Positions 35,080 to 44,641 of a stretch of DNA of 64,000 nt are shown here, piece by piece. The DNA comes from Pontibacter amylolyticus. Lineage in GTDB: Bacteria > Bacteroidota > Bacteroidia > Cytophagales > Hymenobacteraceae. Made by a program: the position numbers and the translations under genes. Numbering within the stretch: position 1 is the first letter of the stretch; every line of letters starts with the position of its first letter. The stretch spans positions 186,001 to 250,000 of the forward strand of contig NZ_BMFP01000003.1 of assembly GCF_014638845.1 (NCBI RefSeq), read 5' to 3'. Below the pieces are notes generated by a model. The model saw nothing but the letters and a program-made list of their open reading frames with translations. It made no database searches and had not been told where the DNA came from.

Positions 35080-35087
35080 TAAATTTG
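35080..35087 (+). promoter_or_regulatory. -7 box candidate for lysC-lysA
   Basis: TAAATTTG matches TAnnTTTG and would give a 78-nt leader before ATG 35172. The leader contains GGTTATACC twice as a direct repeat. No -33 match at standard spacing. Confidence 0.35.
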
Positions 35088-35171
35088 CAGCCGGATTTTG
35101 CTCATCTTATACCTTGCAAAAGGTTATACCTGACCATCTTCTGGTTATACCCTTTATTTCAAACTGATTAC

Positions 35172-36503
35172 ATGAAAGTTTTAAAGTTCGGCGGCACCTC
35201 TGTAGGGTCGGCTGAAAGAATGAAAATGGTGGCGGACCTCATCAACGACGGGTCGCCAAAAATTGTGGTGCTCTCGGCCATGTCGGGTACCACCAACCAG
35301 CTGGTACAGATTGCCGAAACGCTCTACCAGAATGCCAACCAGGAAGCCAATGCGCTCATCGACGCGCTACACGATAAATATAAACAGGTAGTAGAAGCGC
35401 TCTACCAGACTGACGAAAAGAAAAAACAGGCGCTCGAACTGATCTCCCTTCATTTTGATCACATCCGCTCGTTCACACTCGACCTCTTCACGATATATGA
35501 AGAGCGTGCCGTGCTGGCGCAGGGCGAACTGCTGTCAACGGCTTTGTTTCAGTTCTTCCTCGAAGAGCAGGGTATAGCATCGGTTCTCTTGCCAGCTCTC
35601 AACTTCATGAAGATCGACGAGAACGAGGAGCCGGATACCGCCTATATCAGCAAGAACCTGAAACTCGAACTGGAGAAATACCCTGAAACCAACTTGTTCA
35701 TCACGCAGGGCTACATTTGCCGCAATGCCTTTGGCGAAGTAGACAACCTGAAGCGGGGTGGTTCGGATTACTCGGCTTCGCTGATCGGTGCTGCCGCAGA
35801 CGCCAGTGAGATTCAGATCTGGACCGATATTGACGGCATGCACAACAACGACCCGCGTGTTGTCAAAGACACCTTCCCGATCGCGGAGCTGTCGTTTGAC
35901 GAGGCGGCGGAGCTTGCCTACTTTGGGGCCAAGATCCTGCACCCCTCGAGTGTACAGCCGGCCAAGCAGAAGAATATTCCGGTGCGCCTGCTCAACACCA
36001 TGCAGCCACAGGCGCACGGCACTACCATCTCAGCCCAGACGGGAAAAGGCGGCATCAAGGCGGTAGCGGCGAAAGACGGCATCACGGCCATCAAGATCAA
36101 GTCGGGACGCATGTTGCTGGCCTATGGTTTTCTGCGCAGTGTGTTCGAGGTGTTCGAAAGGTATAAGACCCCGATCGACATGATCACGACTTCTGAGGTG
36201 GCTGTGTCGCTGACTATTGATAACCCGAAGTTTTTGACCGAAATTACCCGCGAATTGCAGGAGTACGGGCAGGTGGAAGTCGACCAGAACCAGAGCATCA
36301 TTTGCATCGTGGGGGATTTTATCGCCGAACGCAGCGGCTCGGGACTGAAAATATTTGAGGCGCTTAAAGACATTCCGCTTCGCATGATCTCGTATGGCGG
36401 AAGCAAGAACAACATCAGCTTATTGATCAACACAACCGATAAAGAAAGATCCCTGATCCTGTTGAACGAGGGCATCTTTGAAAGGAACCAGAAAAATGCT
36501 TAA
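35172..36503 (+). CDS. lysC: Aspartate kinase
   Basis: A 443-aa monofunctional aspartokinase that phosphorylates aspartate at the head of the Lys/Thr/Met pathway. The N-terminal kinase domain starts MKVLKFGGTSVGS and contains KRGGSDYSASLIGAA (aspartate/ATP site). The C-terminal third (from about residue 300) is a pair of ACT domains, seen in GITAIKIKSGRMLLAYGFLRSVFEVF and SIICIVGDFIAERSGSG, the usual site of feedback by lysine or threonine. Start ATG 35172 is favoured over 35076, which overlaps the -7 box. It overlaps lysA by 8 bp, so the two are co-translated. Confidence 0.95.
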   Translation: MKVLKFGGTSVGSAERMKMVADLINDGSPKIVVLSAMSGTTNQLVQIAETLYQNANQEANALIDALHDKYKQVVEALYQTDEKKKQALELISLHFDHIRSFTLDLFTIYEERAVLAQGELLSTALFQFFLEEQGIASVLLPALNFMKIDENEEPDTAYISKNLKLELEKYPETNLFITQGYICRNAFGEVDNLKRGGSDYSASLIGAAADASEIQIWTDIDGMHNNDPRVVKDTFPIAELSFDEAAELAYFGAKILHPSSVQPAKQKNIPVRLLNTMQPQAHGTTISAQTGKGGIKAVAAKDGITAIKIKSGRMLLAYGFLRSVFEVFERYKTPIDMITTSEVAVSLTIDNPKFLTEITRELQEYGQVEVDQNQSIICIVGDFIAERSGSGLKIFEALKDIPLRMISYGGSKNNISLLINTTDKERSLILLNEGIFERNQKNA

Positions 36504-37641
36504 TCTCTCTGTGCAGGAGTTGCAGCAGCACGCCACTCCCTTTTATGTGTACGACCTCAACCTGTTGCGCCAAACCCTGCAGCGGGTCAGCCAGGAGGCT
36601 GCCAGGTATAACTTTCAGGTTCACTATGCCCTAAAGGCCAACACAAACGGCCCGATCCTGGACGAAATGCGCGCTGCGGGCTTCGGGGCTGACTGCGTGA
36701 GTGGAAACGAGGTGAAGTGCGCCATCGAAAACGGATTCCCGGCGCACCACGTGGTGTTTGCGGGCGTAGGCAAGTCGGATGCTGAGATCAACTATGCGCT
36801 GGATCAGGATATTTTCTGCTTCAACTGCGAGTCGAGCCACGAGCTGATCGTGCTGAACGAACTGGCGGAAGCCAAGGGCAAGACGGCCCGCATCGCGCTG
36901 CGCATCAACCCGAACGTGAACGCCAACACGCACAAGTACATCACGACAGGGCTCGAGGAAAACAAGTTCGGCATCAACGCCTGGGAATTGCCTGACGTGC
37001 TGGCGCTGCTCAAAACGCTGCCCAACCTGTCGCTGATTGGCCTGCATTTTCACATTGGTTCGCAAATTACGGACCTGTCGGCATTCCGCAACCTGTGCAC
37101 GCGCGTAAACGAATTTCAGGAATGGTTTGAATCGCAGCAGGTGCAGCTGGAGCACATCAACGTGGGCGGCGGACTTGGGGTGGATTACTACAGCCCGGAC
37201 GAGCAGCCTATACCTGATTTTGAGGCGTACTTCTCTTTGTTCAACCAGTTTCTGGAACTTCGCCCGAACCAGCAGGTGCATTTTGAATTGGGACGCGCCC
37301 TGGTTGCCCAGAGCGGAACGCTTATCTCGAAGGTCCTCTACATCAAAAAAGGCGTGTCGACGAACTTTGCCATCCTGGATGCCGGCATGACCGAGCTGAT
37401 TCGGCCGGCACTGTACCAGTCGTATCACAAAATAGAAAACCTGACCAGCAAGGGCCCTGAAGAGCGCTACGATGTGGTGGGTCCCATCTGCGAGTCCTCC
37501 GACTGTTTCGGCAAAGCGGTGGTGCTGCCTGAGACAAACCGCGGTGACCTGATCGCGATCCGCACAGCAGGCGCTTATGGTGAAGTGATGTCTTCCTCCT
37601 ATAATCTGAGAGAAAAAGCCGCTGCCGTATACCTTGGGTAG
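36496..37641 (+). CDS. lysA: Diaminopimelate decarboxylase
   Basis: A 381-aa alanine-racemase-fold PLP enzyme that decarboxylates meso-diaminopimelate to lysine. The PLP lysine is Lys47 (VHYALKANTN). Further signatures: HFHIGSQI, NVGGGLGVDY, ELGRALVAQSGTLISKVLYIKK and the dimer Cys motif GPICESSDCF, and GAYGEVMSSSYN near the end. The ATG lies inside the last codons of lysC (8-bp overlap), with a possible in-frame start 6 codons earlier. The steps between lysC and lysA (asd, dapA and others) are elsewhere. A terminator follows at 37669. Confidence 0.95.
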   Translation: MLNLSVQELQQHATPFYVYDLNLLRQTLQRVSQEAARYNFQVHYALKANTNGPILDEMRAAGFGADCVSGNEVKCAIENGFPAHHVVFAGVGKSDAEINYALDQDIFCFNCESSHELIVLNELAEAKGKTARIALRINPNVNANTHKYITTGLEENKFGINAWELPDVLALLKTLPNLSLIGLHFHIGSQITDLSAFRNLCTRVNEFQEWFESQQVQLEHINVGGGLGVDYYSPDEQPIPDFEAYFSLFNQFLELRPNQQVHFELGRALVAQSGTLISKVLYIKKGVSTNFAILDAGMTELIRPALYQSYHKIENLTSKGPEERYDVVGPICESSDCFGKAVVLPETNRGDLIAIRTAGAYGEVMSSSYNLREKAAAVYLG

Positions 37642-37668
37642 CTCTTGTACTTACCCCATTTACAAAAT

Positions 37669-37705
37669 GAAAGCCCCGCTTCCAATTTAAGGAGGCGGGG
37701 CTTTC
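37669..37705. terminator. Hairpin terminator after lysA
   Basis: GAAAGCCCCGC pairs perfectly with GCGGGGCTTTC (11 bp), with a 15-base loop that can extend the stem by TTCC/GGAG-type pairs. It lies between convergent genes and may serve both; T runs are short. Confidence 0.7.
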
Positions 37706-37740
37706 TCACTCTTAACCCAAAACCATCACAATCAGGTATC

Positions 37741-38430
37741 TTACATGGCCAGCGAAACCACAAAATCTGGCTCAGCGTGTTTTATCAGCGGATGCTTGTT
37801 GAAAAAGTTAGCCATTTCGAGGGCATTGCCCTGTGAATTTTTGTCGGCGCGAAACACAAAGGTGCCTTCGCTCAAGGTGCTCACTAGCTCGGTTCCGGTT
37901 GCCTCCGTCAGTCGCTTTAGCACCTTCGCAGCTTCCTGTCGGCCCTCTTCCACCTCCACTATAAATTCGTTCGATATACCCAACAACTGTCCGCCTGCTG
38001 ATTCAAAATAAGGAGCGGCGTAGTCCACAGCCGGGTCTTTTGAAATTTCAGAAAGCGCCACTTCTACCTGCCGGCAGTTGAGCCCCGCGGCCAGTTTGGC
38101 CGGATACAGCCGGGCAGAGTTTGTCTGGATCGGCTGTCCGAGTTCCGCTATAAACCCATGACGGGCCGCTGCGGCCGTGGCCTGCTCCTGATTCAATCCG
38201 TCGGTGAAAGACAAAAGTATCATGCCGCTGTAAACCGTGCCCAGCGATTTTTCCGCACCATTATAATAATAGGTATGAGCGGTGCAGGGTATCCCACCAG
38301 CCGCCTGCAGCGGATTTAACAGACCGGGGTCAAAACGCACGTTCCGGATAGGCGAAACGTTGTCATTTCTACATGATGAAAATATAATTATCAGAAGTAG
38401 AGAGCTTAGCCAGGGTATATAGATTTTCAT
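37741..38430 (-). CDS. Lipoprotein with two subtilase-propeptide-like domains, no protease
   Basis: A 229-aa predicted lipoprotein: signal peptide with lipobox ending at Cys20 (IIFSSC). The C-terminal half (NEFIVEVEEG, then KVLKRLTEATGTELVSTLSEGTFVFRADK and HPLIKHAEPDFV) has the layout of subtilisin propeptide/inhibitor I9 or fervidolysin prodomains, whose end is typically VEYAEPNY. The middle (GMILLSFTDGLNQEQATAAAARHGF to DPAVDYAAPYFES) looks like a second copy. No peptidase domain follows, and the gene ends there. It may act as a free-standing inhibitor or chaperone of an exported serine protease. It is flanked by the lysA terminator and a 266-bp AT-rich gap. The name is inferred from pattern only. 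Confidence 0.6.
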   Translation of the reverse strand: MKIYIPWLSSLLLIIIFSSCRNDNVSPIRNVRFDPGLLNPLQAAGGIPCTAHTYYYNGAEKSLGTVYSGMILLSFTDGLNQEQATAAAARHGFIAELGQPIQTNSARLYPAKLAAGLNCRQVEVALSEISKDPAVDYAAPYFESAGGQLLGISNEFIVEVEEGRQEAAKVLKRLTEATGTELVSTLSEGTFVFRADKNSQGNALEMANFFNKHPLIKHAEPDFVVSLAM

Positions 38431-38696
38431 TGCTGTCGGGTATTATGAATCGTCCATAAATATTCTTTGTACGATAGTAAAACCACAAACAGATGAAAAT
38501 GACAGGGTTATTTAATTAAATATTTTAAAATGCTTTGCTCAAGACTTTAATCCTATTTATTATAACATACCTATACAAATAATATACAATTTAAAATTAC
38601 AATTATATAAAAAATTAAATTGAATTATTTTTATACATTCACCAATTACAAAATCGTTCTTCCGGATGTCTCCACTTAATTGAACATAAACTAAAC

Positions 38697-39959
38697 TTAT
38701 AAGCTTCCTACAGGTATAGCTTCCTTGCTGTTGAGGACTTCTGGTACTATATCAAGCGCAACTTTTGCAGGTATAGCCGCCACAAAAATGCCCTGCTTCT
38801 TTAGGTAGGTTTGGTGCACCTTAAGTTCATGCGGCGTCAGCGACAGGATAACCTGGCTATGATCCGAAGCCTGGTGCCGGATGGCAGGCTGCAACAGTTG
38901 CAGAATTTCCGCTATACGATCGGGCTCTCCCTGCAGCAAAATAGTGGTCTGCTCATCTCCCGATGTGGCCCTCGCCTGGCTGGTGCAAAGCTTGGGGTAA
39001 GTATAGCGGTAACCCCGCACTACAGCCGAAATATCGGCCCACACAGCAGAGCCGGTGGGGTGACTGCCGGCACCGCGCCCTTTCAGGAACTGCTTCCCGG
39101 CGAACTGCCCCTCTATCTCCAGCCCATTGAATTCCGCTTCCACATCAAACAAAGTATCCGTTTCAGGTATAAGTGTAGGCAACACCTGTAGTGCCACTTG
39201 CCCATCGCGAGCAGCTTTTAGAGAACCAACCAGCTTGATGCGGCAACCCAGTGCATCGGCCAGCTCAACGGCTTCAGAGGTAATATGCTGGATGCCAAAG
39301 TGCAGCACGTCATCCGGGTGCACCAGCAAACCATAGGCATGCGCCGCCAGGATGCAAAGTTTGTGTAGGGCATCTGTCCCTTCCACGTCCAGCGACGGGT
39401 CAGCCTCCGCAAAGCCCAGTTCCTGCGCCTGCGCCAGGGCAGACTGGAAACTACCATGCTCTGCGTGCAGCTTACTCAATATATAATTAGAGGATCCGTT
39501 CAGAATCCCGCGCACCTCCACCAGTGGCTCCGAGCCATAGTAGGCTTCGAGTGTGCGCAGCACCGGTATGCTGCCGCACACAGAGGCTTCGTACAACAAT
39601 ACTCCTCCGTGCCGCTGCTGCAGTTGGATCAGCTCCGGCAGGTTTTCGGCGATCACTTTTTTGTTGGCCGACACCACGGTTTTACCCTGCTGCAAGGCTT
39701 GCCGGAGTATGGCGAGTGCCTCCTTTGGTTCGCTGATCAGTTCTGCAATGATGTCAATGCTAGAGTCCTGCAGCACTTCCTGCACATCGTAGGTGAAGGC
39801 AGATGCTGGCAGCGAGCGCGGCTTCTCTTTATCTTTCACGCAGATGCTGCCGATCTCCCAGCCCAGGTGCCGGTTGGCCTCTACCACATCGTACAGCCCC
39901 TGCCCTACACAGCCGAAGCCGATCAGCCCAATGCGTTTCTTAAACTTCTGTATTTTCAT
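38697..39959 (-). CDS. hom: Homoserine dehydrogenase
   Basis: A 420-aa NAD(P)-dependent enzyme reducing aspartate semialdehyde to homoserine. The Rossmann motif is RIGLIGFGCVGQGL (residues 9-22). The catalytic domain shows TVVSANKKVIAENLPEL, YEASVCGSIPVLRTL, RGILNGSSNYILSKL and AEADPSLDVEGTDALHKL. A C-terminal ACT-like region is suggested near residues 325-395. It is the last gene of metY-metX-hom and overlaps metX by 20 bp from ATG 39959. Placing hom last in this operon supplies the substrate for MetX, so the leader controls the whole homoserine-to-homocysteine branch. Confidence 0.94.
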   Translation of the reverse strand: MKIQKFKKRIGLIGFGCVGQGLYDVVEANRHLGWEIGSICVKDKEKPRSLPASAFTYDVQEVLQDSSIDIIAELISEPKEALAILRQALQQGKTVVSANKKVIAENLPELIQLQQRHGGVLLYEASVCGSIPVLRTLEAYYGSEPLVEVRGILNGSSNYILSKLHAEHGSFQSALAQAQELGFAEADPSLDVEGTDALHKLCILAAHAYGLLVHPDDVLHFGIQHITSEAVELADALGCRIKLVGSLKAARDGQVALQVLPTLIPETDTLFDVEAEFNGLEIEGQFAGKQFLKGRGAGSHPTGSAVWADISAVVRGYRYTYPKLCTSQARATSGDEQTTILLQGEPDRIAEILQLLQPAIRHQASDHSQVILSLTPHELKVHQTYLKKQGIFVAAIPAKVALDIVPEVLNSKEAIPVGSL

Positions 39960-40997
39960 AGTGAATGTGCTTAACTGTTTCTGTTTCATAAAATTCCCGG
40001 ATGGCCTGCGTGAGCTGTGCCGTTTCCACTAAAAAACCGTCGTGCCCATAGCCGGAGTGCAGCAGCGCGAAGCGGGAGCCTGCCACCAGCCGGTGCAGGT
40101 GCTCCTGCTCCTCCACCGGGAAAAGCAGGTCGGTGTCCACCCCAACAAAGAGGCTTTTCGCTTTGAGCCGCTCCAGGGCTTTGGCTATACCTCCCCGGTC
40201 GCGGCCAACGTTGTGCGAGTCCATGGCTTTGGAAAGCAGCCAGTAGGTATAGGCGTTGAAGCGACTGGCCAGTTTTTCGCCCTGGTATACCTGGTAAGAG
40301 GCCGCCCGAAAATCGTCGGTGATGCTGTTGCCCGGCTCCTGCTGACTCTCCTCGTAGCAGGTATAGTGCCTGTAAGAAAGCATGGCGATGGCACGGGCTG
40401 TTTTAAGACCCGCTATACCTGCCTCAGCAGTATTGCCCTGCCAGGTCAGGTCTTGCCGGATGGCCATGCGCTGGCTTTCGTTGAAGGCGATGCCCCAGGC
40501 CGAATGCCGCGCATTGGAGGCCACCTGGATCAGATTTTCAAACACCTCCGGCTGCAGGATGGCCCACTCCAGCGCCTGCTGCCCGCCCAGCGATCCGCCG
40601 AGCAAGGTATGCACCTGCGCTATACCTAAGTCCTGCCGCAGCAGATCGAAGGCGCGCACGATGTCGCGGTTGGTCAGTTGCGGGAAGCTGTGGTAGTAGG
40701 GTTGTAGCGTTTCCGGATTAACTGTAAGTGGTCCCGTGGATCCATAGCAGCCACCCAGGGTGTTCGCACAAACCACAAACCAGTCCGACGGGGCGTATAA
40801 TTTCCCCTCCCCGAATAATTCGCCCCACCAGTCGGTGAAGTCCGAGCTGCCCGTGAGGGCGTGGCATACCCACACCACATTGCTTTGGTCTTGGTTGAGT
40901 TGTCCATAGGTTGTATAGGCCAGCTGGAAGCCGGGAAGCGAGGCTCCCGACTCCAATTGGAATTGTTTCTGGTAATGAAAAACTAATTGTTCAGGCA

Positions 40998-40998
<1 letters not shown>
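39940..40998 (-). CDS. metX: Homoserine O-acetyltransferase
   Basis: A 352-aa alpha/beta-hydrolase fold acyltransferase that makes O-acetylhomoserine from homoserine and acetyl-CoA. Triad: Ser136 (GGSLGGQQALEW), Asp290 (DTDLLFP) and His319 (GYGHDGFL). Other signatures are HALTGSSD and NTLGGCYGSTGP. It could accept succinyl-CoA instead; the MetY partner argues for acetyl. Its ATG overlaps the metY stop by one base (TAATG) and its end overlaps hom, so the three genes are translationally coupled. Confidence 0.94.
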
Positions 40999-42380
<1,382 letters not shown>

Positions 42381-42418
42381 TTAAGACAAGAGAATAGAAT
42401 TGGCTACAGGCGTTCGTT

Positions 42419-42435
42419 CACAGGATCTACCTGTG
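42419..42435 (-). promoter_or_regulatory. Leader hairpin between the Cys-rich ORF and metY
   Basis: Minus-strand RNA: CACAGG-TAGAT-CCTGTG, a perfect 6-bp stem, 42 nt past the leader ORF stop. A second CCTGT lies 8 nt downstream (AACGCCTGTAGCC), so the same ACAGG could pair with either, giving alternative folds. Confidence 0.5.
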
Positions 42436-42476
42436 GCTCGGCGGAATTGCAGCAAAAAGTTGGGGGATTGGTCGCG

Positions 42477-42611
42477 CTAGCAACAGCAGCAACACATGCA
42501 CATTCGGCTACAGCAGGTAGTAGCGCAGGTATAGGCATGCGAAATAACAGGCAGCTGGGCTGCCGGTGTAAAAAATAAAAGAAGTTGTGTTGGCTTGGTT
42601 CCCTTTTCCAT
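42477..42611 (-). CDS. Cys/Met-rich leader peptide (44 aa) upstream of metY
   Basis: An ORF too short for standard calling: ATG 42609-42611 to TAG 42477-42479, 44 residues, starting MEKGTKPTQLLLFF. The last 16 residues contain nine Cys and two Met and end RMCMCCCCC, five consecutive Cys codons (TGT TGC TGC TGT TGC) before the stop. It begins 11 nt after the P1 stem of the SAM riboswitch and precedes metY by 145 nt. The layout is that of an amino-acid-responsive leader peptide, where ribosomes would slow on Cys codons when charged tRNA-Cys is scarce. Actinobacterial Cys attenuators are a known analogy. I cannot say if this one is already described. Function is inferred. Confidence 0.6.
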   Translation of the reverse strand: MEKGTKPTQLLLFFTPAAQLPVISHAYTCATTCCSRMCMCCCCC

Positions 42612-42621
42612 AACGTTATCA

Positions 42622-42722
42622 ATTTATATACATCCGGACTTCCGGAATCAGGAATTAGCACCTTGCCCGAGGCTGGTTGCTAGCGCTTCACAGAGCCTGT
42701 CTCTCCGCGCTTCTTTATAAAT
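42622..42722 (-). ncRNA. SAM-I riboswitch (S-box) of metY-metX-hom
   Basis: Minus-strand RNA with all S-box hallmarks: P1 from ATTTATA (5') and TATAAAT (3'), GGAGAGACAGGC and GTGAAGCGC in P2, the conserved GCAACC, P3 around AGCCTCGGGCA, the conserved GGTGCTAATTCC, and P4 TTCCGGA-AG-TCCGGA. It binds S-adenosylmethionine. The expression platform is not obvious: no terminator with a T tail follows P1; instead a short ORF starts 11 nt later, so control may be on translation of that ORF or on a fold further down. Confidence 0.93.
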
Positions 42723-42756
42723 CGATACCCACAAAGGGATATCAGACTTGATGATG

Positions 42757-42788
42757 CAAAGCTAGAGCAGCATTTTAAATAATCCAAA
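42757..42788 (-). promoter_or_regulatory. Promoter of the metY operon
   Basis: Minus strand: TTTG (42785-42788), 20-base spacer, TAGCTTTG (42757-42764). The predicted start near 42750 is 28 nt before the riboswitch. Upstream is an AT-rich run with repeated CAAATAATT. Confidence 0.75.
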
Positions 42789-42940
42789 TAATTATTTCAA
42801 ATAATTTCAAATTCATCTAAAAAATCAATTTCATACACCTGCCTATCAGCAACTTACACACATTATAAGAACCGCCCGCTATACCTGTTGATTTACTGTC
42901 TTCGAATAAGTATAATTGCCTGCCCATAACAATCTTAAGC

Positions 42941-42961
42941 TATACCTGTTGTGCAGGTATA
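42941..42961. repeat. Inverted pair of the TATACCTG motif
   Basis: TATACCTG-TTGTG-CAGGTATA is a perfect 8-bp-arm palindrome made from two opposed copies of the window-wide hexamer motif, 19 bp before the ATG of the SDR gene. Another TATACCTGTTG lies 60 bp upstream. Confidence 0.6.
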
Positions 42962-42980
42962 AACTACCTGACAGAACCCG

Positions 42981-44465
42981 ATGAAAATACTCCTGACCGG
43001 CGCAAACGGCTACATTGGCAAGCGAGTCCTGCCTGTGCTGGTAGAGGCACAACACGAGGTGGTTTGCCTTGTCCGGGACCCGCGCCGCTTCGAGCTACTG
43101 GAAAGTCTGCAGGACAAAGTACAGGTAGTAAAAGGCGATCTGCTCAGGCCGGAAAGTCTGCAGGATATACCCCGCGATATTGAGGCGGCCTACTACCTGG
43201 TGCATTCCATGGGTTCGGGTACCGCAGACTTCGAGGAGGCCGAAAAAGCATCGGCCTCGAACTTCGTCAACTACCTCGATACGACCAGTGCCAGGCAGGT
43301 CGTATACCTGAGCGGAATCGCCAACGACGTGCATTTGTCGAAGCACCTTTCGTCGCGCCGGCAGGTGGAGGACGTGCTTGCCCAGGGCAAAGCGAAGCTC
43401 ACCGTGCTTCGGGCAGCCATCATCATCGGTTCGGGCAGTGCTTCTTTTGAGATCATCCGCGACCTGGTGGAGAAGCTACCCGTAATGGTGACACCCCGCT
43501 GGCTCAACTCCCGCTGCCAGCCCATCGCCATCCGCGACGTCATGTTTTACCTGACCGCTGTGCTCGGCCGTGCAGACTGTTACGACAAGCGCTTCGAGAT
43601 CGGAGGGCCGGATGTGCTCACCTACAAGCAAATGCTGCTGCAACTGGCCAAAGTCCGAAACCTGAAGCGGCGCATCTATACCTTGCCGGTACTCACGCCC
43701 AAGCTTTCCTCCTACTGGCTGTACTTTGTCACGAGCACCAACTTTGCACTTGCCCGCAGTCTGGTGGAGAGCCTGCGCAACGATGCGGTGGTGAAAGACA
43801 GCAGTATACAGCAGTTGATCCCGCGCAAGTGCCTGAGTTACGAGAGTGCTCTGAATCTGGCTTTTACCAAGATGGAGCAGAACATGGTGGTCTCGAGCTG
43901 GAAGGATGCGCTGGTGAGTGGCAACATCCAGCTCGACTTCATGGATTTTGTACAAATACCAGAACACGGCGTGCTTACCGACCGGCAGCGCATGCGCTTT
44001 GACCGAGCTCCGGAAGAGGTGATGGAGAACGTCCTGCGCATCGGTGGCGCGCGGGGCTGGTACAAGACTGACTTCCTGTGGGAGATCCGCGGCCTGCTCG
44101 ACAAAATGGTGGGTGGCGTTGGGCTGCAGCGCGGGCGAAGGCACCCAATTGACTTAAAAGCCGGCGATTCGATCGATTTCTGGCGCGTGCTGGCCGTTGA
44201 CCACAAGGCCGGCCGTCTGTTACTTTATGCCGAAATGAAACTTCCCGGTGAGGCCTGGTTGCAGTTCAAAATATGCCGCGAGGCTGATGGCAAATACCTT
44301 GAACAACTGGCCGCTTTCCGTCCTGATGGGCTGGCAGGCAGGCTGTACTGGTACGCCATGTTGCCTTTTCATTTTATAATTTTTAAAGGAATGGCGCACA
44401 ACATCATTCACTACCGGGAGCAGCTGACTGATAAAATATTACCACCTGCTCAACATTCTGGATAA
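42981..44465 (+). CDS. SDR-type NAD(P)-binding protein fused to DUF2867
   Basis: A 494-aa two-domain protein. Residues 1-300 are an atypical short-chain dehydrogenase/epimerase: GANGYIG dinucleotide motif at 8-14, AYYLVHSMGSG, VVYLSGI and IGGPDVLTYKQM. Residues 340-490 match the DUF2867 (SRPBCC-like) domain, with GVLTDRQRMRFDRAPEEVMENVLRIGGARGWY and FWRVLAVDHKAGRLLLYAEMKLPGEAWL. Such fusions are widespread but have no firmly assigned reaction. It diverges from the met operon and is probably transcribed alone. Confidence 0.85.
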   Translation: MKILLTGANGYIGKRVLPVLVEAQHEVVCLVRDPRRFELLESLQDKVQVVKGDLLRPESLQDIPRDIEAAYYLVHSMGSGTADFEEAEKASASNFVNYLDTTSARQVVYLSGIANDVHLSKHLSSRRQVEDVLAQGKAKLTVLRAAIIIGSGSASFEIIRDLVEKLPVMVTPRWLNSRCQPIAIRDVMFYLTAVLGRADCYDKRFEIGGPDVLTYKQMLLQLAKVRNLKRRIYTLPVLTPKLSSYWLYFVTSTNFALARSLVESLRNDAVVKDSSIQQLIPRKCLSYESALNLAFTKMEQNMVVSSWKDALVSGNIQLDFMDFVQIPEHGVLTDRQRMRFDRAPEEVMENVLRIGGARGWYKTDFLWEIRGLLDKMVGGVGLQRGRRHPIDLKAGDSIDFWRVLAVDHKAGRLLLYAEMKLPGEAWLQFKICREADGKYLEQLAAFRPDGLAGRLYWYAMLPFHFIIFKGMAHNIIHYREQLTDKILPPAQHSG

Positions 44466-44609
44466 TGTACAAACAATAGATTTCATAATATAAAACTATC
44501 ACTATACTTAAGAGTATATAGCAGTGTCTTTACTCAGATGCTTATCCCTTCTGCGCAGGCATTTTACATTTATACCGATACCTTATCACGCTCACCCACA
44601 AAAATATTT

Positions 44610-44617
44610 TAACTTTG
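44610..44617 (+). promoter_or_regulatory. -7 box candidate for purC
   Basis: TAACTTTG matches TAnnTTTG exactly, 25 bp before ATG 44642. An in-frame TTG start at 44615 would lie inside this box and is rejected. Confidence 0.45.
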
Positions 44618-44641
44618 CCTTTCTCTAACCTAACAGACCTA

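Noticed and set aside
42404..42661. 85-codon minus-strand ORF covering the metY leader
   Set aside because: It begins at a GTG inside the conserved core of the SAM riboswitch and reads another frame than the Cys-rich ORF; no start or domain supports it.
44615..44641. TTG start nine codons upstream in purC
   Set aside because: The TTG is part of the -7 box TAACTTTG and could not be in the transcript made from it.
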